A stretch of 10,099 nt of DNA, taken from assembly GCA_020342025.1 (NCBI GenBank), contig CP070840.1:1510590-1520688 (forward strand). The letters are read 5' to 3'. The notes beneath the pieces were generated by a model that ran no database searches, was not told where the DNA came from, and worked only from the letters and a program-made list of their open reading frames with translations. The DNA comes from Deltaproteobacteria bacterium (GTDB lineage Bacteria; Desulfobacterota; DSM-4660; Desulfatiglandales; HGW-15). This document shows, piece by piece, positions 6,142 through 10,099 of the stretch. The stretch's first letter is position 1. Each line of letters opens with the position of its first letter. Position numbers and translations under genes: made by a program.

Positions 6142-7200
6142 ATGGGAAGAAAATACAACATTGCTGTGATTCCAGGAGATGGAACAGGACCCGAAGTCGT
6201 GGCAGAGGGGATAAAGGCACTCAAAGCAATATCCCAAAAGTGCGGCCTCCAATTGGCGCTCCAGGAATTTGACATAGGGGGAGAGAAATATCTGAGAGAT
6301 GGGACCCTATTGCCAGACGAGATTCTGGATGAATTAAAGAAGAAGGATGCCATCTACCTGGGTGCCATTGGCCATCCCGACGTGGCACCAGGCCTCCTGG
6401 AGAGGGGGATACTCCTCAAAATGCGCTTTGAATTGGATCTCTACATCAACCTGAGGCCGGTTGTTCTTTTACCTGGCGTGGACACGCCGCTCAAGGACAA
6501 AGGTCCTGAGGATATTGATTTTGTTGTTGTCCGAGAGAATACAGAAGGGCTATATGCGGGCAGCGGTGGATTCTTTAAAAGAGGAACTCCCGATGAGATG
6601 GCCATTCAGGAATCCATTAATACAAGAAAGGGGGTGGAACGTTGTATCCGTTATGCCTTTGCCACCTGCAAAAGGAGAAACAAGAAGAGGCTACTTACGC
6701 TGTGCGGAAAAAGCAACGTTCTCACCTATGAGTCGGATCTGTGGCAGAGGAGTTTTGAGGAAGTGCACAAGGCGTATCAGGAGATTACAACGGCCTATCA
6801 ACATGTTGATGCCCTCTGCATGTGGATGATCAAGAATCCAGAGCAGTTCGATGTCATCGTAACGAACAACATGTTTGGGGATATCATCACGGATATCGGT
6901 GCCATTATCCAAGGAGGACTTGGGATTGCTGCCGGAGGAAATATCAATCCTGAGGGCGCGTCAATGTTTGAGCCCATAGGGGGTTCTGCGCCAAAGTACA
7001 CTGGGCTAAACGTGATCAATCCGCTGGGGGCCATATCTGCTGCACAGATGATGCTGGATTATTTGGGAGAGGAAGAGGCTGCTGGCCTTCTCCTGGAGGC
7101 CATCAAGAAGGTGGTAAAGAACGATCTGGAAAGTCTGGAAGCAGGGAAGATGGGATATGGGACGAAGGAGGTTGGGGATTTAGTTGTAAGTTATATCTGA
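6142..7200 (+). CDS. leuB: 3-isopropylmalate dehydrogenase (isocitrate/isopropylmalate dehydrogenase family)
   Basis: LeuB oxidatively decarboxylates 3-isopropylmalate to 2-ketoisocaproate with NAD+; in a citramalate pathway the same enzyme can act on beta-methylmalate to give 2-ketobutyrate. The 352-residue protein shows the N-terminal I-P-G-D-G-T-G-P-E-V at 10-19, substrate-binding Arg95 and Arg105 (L-L-K-M-R-F-E and N-L-R-P), V-V-R-E-N-T-E-G-L-Y at 129-138 with Arg131 and catalytic Tyr138, catalytic Lys190, Asp223 and the metal-binding F-G-D-I-I-T-D at 245-251, and the cofactor loop G-G-S-A-P-K-Y-T-G at 280-288. A weak TAGAGGG site (6128-6134) lies 7 nt before ATG 6142. It closes the operon. 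Related tartrate/malate dehydrogenases share these motifs, but the position beside leuCD makes LeuB the best call. Confidence 0.92.
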   Translation: MGRKYNIAVIPGDGTGPEVVAEGIKALKAISQKCGLQLALQEFDIGGEKYLRDGTLLPDEILDELKKKDAIYLGAIGHPDVAPGLLERGILLKMRFELDLYINLRPVVLLPGVDTPLKDKGPEDIDFVVVRENTEGLYAGSGGFFKRGTPDEMAIQESINTRKGVERCIRYAFATCKRRNKKRLLTLCGKSNVLTYESDLWQRSFEEVHKAYQEITTAYQHVDALCMWMIKNPEQFDVIVTNNMFGDIITDIGAIIQGGLGIAAGGNINPEGASMFEPIGGSAPKYTGLNVINPLGAISAAQMMLDYLGEEEAAGLLLEAIKKVVKNDLESLEAGKMGYGTKEVGDLVVSYI

Positions 7201-7204
7201 TGCC

Positions 7205-7362
7205 TTAGAGGCTGTCGGAAAACACCCATCTGCTGCGTTACCCTCATCCCTCGTCACTGCGGAGTACTTCTATGTACGTCTCGTTCCTCGGGATTTCGGA
7301 AGCCTTGCATATGGACATTTTCCATCAGCCTCTCAGAAGCCGGTTTTCCGATAGTCTCTTAA
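7205..7362. repeat. Imperfect palindromic repeat element downstream of leuB
   Basis: A left arm 7208-7233, beginning GAGGCTG..GGAAAA, is an imperfect inverted copy of 7307-7332, ending TTTTCC..CAGCCTC, with about 20 of 26 positions matching. A third related arm at 7342-7362 (GGTTTTCCGATAGTCTCTTAA) is inverted to 7205-7223 with few mismatches. The interior has a GTAC..GTAC hairpin and CTCG-rich stretches. No ORF or transposase lies inside. The form matches non-coding multicopy elements that I recall from deltaproteobacterial intergenic regions; copy number cannot be judged here. Confidence 0.6.
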
Positions 7363-7497
7363 TGTTTATGCCATTAAGGGAAGGGGGTTCGTACGGTCTG
7401 AGGCGACCTCCCCTCGTAGAGTAGATACGGCGTTTCGAAAAGAGGCATACCTTCATCCCATGATCCATTATGGGGCTCGAGCAAATCAGGGCCTTTT
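7363..7497. other. Non-coding stretch before the methyltransferase-like gene
   Basis: Together with the repeat element this makes a 297-nt gap. A 7-bp hairpin CTTAATG (7358-7364) with CATTAAG (7372-7378) lies at its left end. No convincing promoter is visible. The frame of the next gene is open back to 7420, but has no ATG, GTG or TTG start before ATG 7498. Confidence 0.4.
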
Positions 7498-8148
7498 ATG
7501 GATCTGCAGTCTTTATTAATTTCTAACATGAACCCACAATCGCACTTTGAGACCGGATATACGCCAGAAATAAGATGGGTGAAGATGCTGAGCGAATATC
7601 TACCCACGTGCGGTATTAGATTGCGCGAAAATCCCAGTGTACTGAACGTAGGTTGTGGAAACAATGTGAAGTGGAACTATCTTGGTGTGACACTTTACCT
7701 GGCAGATCAAGGTTTAGGGATGCCGAACTACGTGGGGGTGGACATGGAAGAAGGGGCCTTTGCTGAAGCAAAAGAGGCCCTGGATGGACTCGTCAGCTTT
7801 GTGGCCGGTGATGCTCAGAACCTCTCCGATATCCTGACAGGCACATATCAACTCGCAATTCTTGAACATCCCGATTTCACCACATCTCCTGAACGATCTA
7901 AGGTTTGGCAAAGAATATTACATGAAACAGGGAAATTATTGGATGTGAACGGCGCCATTATCTTGACAAGTTTTTGGCTGAATGATCACATGCCTGCCCT
8001 GGTGGCCGTTGAGAGGGCTGGATATGAAGTTGTTTATAATGGGAGAAACAAATTCCCTGGAAAGAGGTTTGACACGGCTGAGAATGGAGAAGCATTGGAA
8101 TTTGACAAGTATATTATCGTGGCGAAAAAGGGGGCTTCCGCAGAATAG
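7498..8148 (+). CDS. SAM-dependent methyltransferase-like protein, function unknown
   Basis: The 216-residue protein looks like a divergent class I (Rossmann) methyltransferase. It has a motif I-like V-L-N-V-G-C-G-N-N at 48-56 after a helix, an acidic end to the second strand, Y-V-G-V-D-M at 78-83 (Asp82 would hold the ribose), F-V-A-G-D-A-Q-N at 101-108, and Y-Q-L-A-I-L-E-H-P-D at 117-126 as a motif IV-like strand. A late strand G-A-I-I-L-T-S-F-W precedes a C-terminal half without signal or membrane segments. No substrate can be inferred. ATG 7498 is the first start in the open frame, but it has no good ribosome site, so the start is uncertain. The nitrilase-family gene begins 36 nt downstream and both end before one terminator, suggesting a two-gene unit. 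Confidence 0.7.
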   Translation: MDLQSLLISNMNPQSHFETGYTPEIRWVKMLSEYLPTCGIRLRENPSVLNVGCGNNVKWNYLGVTLYLADQGLGMPNYVGVDMEEGAFAEAKEALDGLVSFVAGDAQNLSDILTGTYQLAILEHPDFTTSPERSKVWQRILHETGKLLDVNGAIILTSFWLNDHMPALVAVERAGYEVVYNGRNKFPGKRFDTAENGEALEFDKYIIVAKKGASAE

Positions 8149-8184
8149 CGACCCAAGGTGAGTAGAGCCTGCGATGAGGAGAGG

Positions 8185-9011
8185 ATGAAAGATCTAAAGA
8201 TTGCTGCGGTTTGCATGAATTCCGAGGTGGGTGAAATAGAGAGAAACCTAGATCGGACAGAAGCATTCGTGTCTAGGGCGTCAGATTCAGGGGCTCACAT
8301 CATCTGCTTTCCCGAGCTTTCCATAACCGGCTACGTCCTCAAAGATCCTACCAGAGTCTACAGCGATGCGTTACTGGATCAAATTCTTGAAAGGGTTGCA
8401 GGAATGGCCCGGGAGAAGGGCCTGATCATCATCGCCGGCCTCATAGAGATGGCAGACGGGAAAGGCCTTATATCAGTCAGGTCGTGGCCGGTCCGGAGGG
8501 ATTACTCGGCTTCTATAGAAAGACCCACCTTTCACCCAAGGAAAAGGAGACATATCAAGCTGGGGAGGAGATCCCTGTCTTCCGCTGTGACGAAATGGTT
8601 TTTGGAATTCAACTTTGTTACGAGGCTCACTTCCCGGAGATAAGTACGGTGATGGCCCTCAAGGGTGCAGAGATTATCTTTATGCCCCATGCCTCTCCAC
8701 GAGGGAACCCCGGAGAAAAACTCCAGAGTTGGCTAAGGCATCTTCCGGGCCGGGCGTTTGACAATGCCCTCTATGTGGTGGCCTGTAATCAAGTGGGAAA
8801 GACTGGGCAGGGGTTTAACTTTCCTGGTGTGGTGGTGGCACTCAGTCCTGCGGGAAACGTCATAGGGGAGTACGTGGGGACTCATGAGGAGATGCTCCTG
8901 GTAGACTTTCAACGTGATGAAATAGAGGAAATCCGGAAACACAGGATGGCATACTTCATCCCCAATCGAAGACCGGAACTGTACTCAGAGCTGAGTTCTA
9001 AGTCTCGCTGA
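8185..9011 (+). pseudogene. Nitrilase-superfamily carbon-nitrogen hydrolase, split by a frameshift
   Basis: Two frames together encode one nitrilase-superfamily protein of about 275 residues, the usual length. The first frame runs from ATG 8185 (GAGGAGAGG directly upstream) to about 8469 and carries the catalytic Glu in F-P-E-L-S-I-T-G-Y (Glu44). Similarity then continues in the frame shifted by -1, from 8469: Y-I-S-Q-V-V-A-G-P-E-G, G-F-Y-R-K-T-H-L with the catalytic Lys codon at 8520-8522, and the nucleophile Cys in G-I-Q-L-C-Y-E-A (codon 8616-8618), ending at TGA 9009-9011. The Glu-Lys-Cys triad is thus complete across the break. Restoring one base near 8464-8470 would give an intact gene, so a recent mutation or a sequencing or assembly error is likely. 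No classical slippery heptamer is visible there. Substrate (amide, nitrile or carbamoyl) is unknown. Unshifted, the first frame continues to 8643 with unrelated residues. Confidence 0.85.
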
Positions 9012-9034
9012 GCGGATAGAAAAGGCCAATCAAG

Positions 9035-9076
9035 AAAAAGGCACGTGGAAAGCATGGCTCTCGTTGTGCCTTTTTT
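9035..9076. terminator. Bidirectional intrinsic terminator between convergent genes
   Basis: AAAAAGGCAC (9035-9044) pairs with GTGCCTTTTT (9066-9075), with a T-run to 9076 and an A-run on the left arm, so either strand gives a stem followed by U residues. The 21-nt loop may fold a little further. It lies 24 nt after the nitrilase stop and 35 nt beyond the dsrC stop on the other strand, fitting a shared terminator. Confidence 0.8.
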
Positions 9077-9110
9077 AGTCTCGGAAACGTGGAGTACGCA
9101 ACTAGGCGTA

Positions 9111-9428
9111 TTAGACGCAGCCTGTAGGTTTGGGCAGCCCAGCCATCTTACAGGCGCCTTTGCCTGGGCCAGAGGGGAATAGCTCGTAGATGTATTTGAG
9201 CTTGAAGCCGGTTACCTTGGACAGAATCCTGACCATGGGCGCAATACCGTTCTTCTTGTAATAGTCCTGAAGAACCTCGATGATCTTATGATGCTCATCA
9301 GTAAGTTCCTCAATCCCTTCCGTCTGTTTTACGTGCCTTACCCAGCTCTCGTTCCAGTTATTGAAATCATCGATGAAACCGTCTTCATCCACATTAAAAG
9401 AGTTTCCTTCAAAATCTACCGTTGGCAT
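9111..9428 (-). CDS. dsrC: DsrC, sulfur-carrier partner of dissimilatory sulfite reductase
   Basis: DsrC is the small cytoplasmic protein that accepts sulfur from sulfite at DsrAB as a trisulfide and delivers it to the membrane DsrMKJOP complex. The 105-residue protein matches the DsrC/TusE family in length and sequence: an N-terminal V-D-F-E-G, then D-E-D-G-F-I-D-D-F-N-N-W-N at 14-26, and the C-terminal arm G-P-G-K-G-A-C-K-M-A-G-L-P-K-P-T-G-C-V. Both functional cysteines are present: Cys93 and the penultimate Cys104, eleven residues apart. That separates true DsrC from TusE-like relatives that lack one. A strong AAGGAGG ribosome site (9438-9444) lies 9 nt upstream and a near-consensus promoter further up, fitting the high expression usual for dsrC. 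The gene converges on the nitrilase unit. It indicates a sulfite/sulfate-reducing organism. Confidence 0.96.
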   Translation of the reverse strand: MPTVDFEGNSFNVDEDGFIDDFNNWNESWVRHVKQTEGIEELTDEHHKIIEVLQDYYKKNGIAPMVRILSKVTGFKLKYIYELFPSGPGKGACKMAGLPKPTGCV

Positions 9429-9497
9429 ACTTAAAAACCTCCTTCATTATTGATTATCTATAATAATTTTAGTGACTTAACAAATGATAAGTATTCC

Positions 9498-9526
9498 TGT
9501 ATAACTTATATTTTTGATCTTGTCAA
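9498..9526 (-). promoter_or_regulatory. Sigma-70 promoter of dsrC
   Basis: On the minus strand TTGACA (9526-9521) is followed by a 17-nt spacer and TATACA (9503-9498), with transcription expected from about 9491 and a 5' leader of roughly 63 nt. The -35 hexamer covers the stop codon of the upstream amidotransferase gene (9525-9523), so the promoter is packed into its 3' end. Confidence 0.78.
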
Positions 9527-10099
9527 TCCCTCTTTTTGCGATCTTGTAAAAAATTTCTCTTTTTGCGACTTTTTGCTTCAACGGCTTCCCTGAAAAGGCT
9601 TTTACCCCACAATGTGTTACCTGCCGCATGGAGATGGGTATATGTGGCCAACAGGTTTTTTTTGACCAAACCATCTCTTTCCCCATCGAGACCGCGTCCC
9701 CTATGCACCTTAAAAACAGAATGGATGTGCCCTGTCTCATCAAGCAATGGTCTGGAGTAATGAAATTCGTGTCCCCTTAAAGTTTCCCCAACAGGGTAAT
9801 AGGGGTTTTGCTCTGTCACTTCGAGAATGGTATATCCATGGCCTTGGGGTTTTTTCTCCATCACGCACCTTAAAGGCAGGGCAGCCACCATGGGATAGGT
9901 TTTCTCATTTACCAGAAGGCTCTCAGCCAAGTATATCAACCCCCCGCACTCTGCATAAACGGGCAATCCCGTTTCTATCCTCTCTTTCAAGGACTCCCTG
10001 AACAGCCTATTATCGGCCAGGGCCTCTGCCTGGGTTTCAGGAAAACCACCGCCTATGTAAAGGGCATCCAGATCAGGGAGTTCTTTCGCCTCCGTGGAA
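9523..10099 (-). CDS. CbiA/CobB/DsrN-family glutamine amidotransferase, C-terminal part
   Basis: Only the last 191 residues are visible; the frame is open to the right edge, so the N-terminal ATP-binding domain lies outside, and the TTG at 9990 is internal. The visible part is the class I glutamine amidotransferase domain of cobyrinate a,c-diamide synthase-type enzymes: Y-I-G-G-G-F-P-E at about residues 14-21, the nucleophile Cys51 in Y-A-E-C-G-G-L, then G-H-G-Y-T at about 86-90, G-H-E-F-H-Y-S at 109-115 and the catalytic His region Y-T-H-L-H-A-A-G-N at 153-161. The family amidates cobyrinate in cobalamin synthesis; its member DsrN is thought to amidate siroheme for sulfite reductase. Position directly upstream of dsrC on the same strand makes DsrN a real possibility, but a cobalamin CbiA cannot be excluded. 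The C-terminus is a short basic tail with R-K-K-R twice. Confidence 0.88.
   Translation of the reverse strand, partial: STEAKELPDLDALYIGGGFPETQAEALADNRLFRESLKERIETGLPVYAECGGLIYLAESLLVNEKTYPMVAALPLRCVMEKKPQGHGYTILEVTEQNPYYPVGETLRGHEFHYSRPLLDETGHIHSVFKVHRGRGLDGERDGLVKKNLLATYTHLHAAGNTLWGKSLFREAVEAKSRKKRNFLQDRKKRD

Noticed and set aside
7374..7664. 96-codon minus-strand ORF before and over the methyltransferase-like gene
   Set aside because: It overlaps the better-supported plus-strand gene and shows no known motif.
8470..8643. C-terminal part of the first nitrilase frame (to TAA 8643)
   Set aside because: After about 8469 the residues no longer resemble the family; the conserved Lys and Cys segments continue in the other frame.
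9477..9743. 88-codon minus-strand ORF in another frame of the amidotransferase region
   Set aside because: It is a shadow of the CbiA-type frame, which carries the conserved motifs.

Overview
The window most likely comes from a sulfate-reducing member of the Desulfobacterota (former Deltaproteobacteria). A clear dsrC, with the two C-terminal cysteines of the dissimilatory sulfite reductase partner, lies beside a CbiA/DsrN-type amidase. The leucine genes (short HacA-type LeuC, 162-residue LeuD, citramalate synthase) also fit this group. This is inference from gene content; no 16S or other marker is present.

Layout. 1-417: 3' end of a B3/B4 (tRNA-editing-like) domain gene. 418-708: a complete control region consisting of a near-consensus sigma-70 promoter, a 39-codon leader peptide very rich in Ile and Leu codons, an 11-bp antiterminator pairing and a perfect 15-bp intrinsic terminator. 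709-7200: a branched-chain amino acid operon, cimA-leuA-leuC-leuD-leuB, with gaps of 22 to about 210 nt that hold several hairpins and small ORFs. 7205-7362: an imperfect palindromic repeat element. 7498-9011: a SAM-methyltransferase-like gene followed by a nitrilase-family gene broken by a -1 frameshift. 9035-9076: a bidirectional terminator. 9111-10099 (minus strand): dsrC with its own strong promoter, and upstream of it the C-terminal part of a CbiA/DsrN-family glutamine amidotransferase that runs off the right edge.

How the genes work together. CimA condenses pyruvate with acetyl-CoA to citramalate, entering isoleucine synthesis. LeuA condenses 2-ketoisovalerate with acetyl-CoA, entering leucine synthesis. 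LeuCD and LeuB then probably serve both routes (isomerisation, then oxidative decarboxylation). The leader peptide carries runs of both Ile and Leu codons, matching the two end products. Its RNA can fold into two mutually exclusive structures just before cimA, the design of ribosome-mediated attenuation. This control region is the most interesting item in the window. On the other side, the dsrC/CbiA-like pair points to sulfite reductase function and possibly siroheme amidation.
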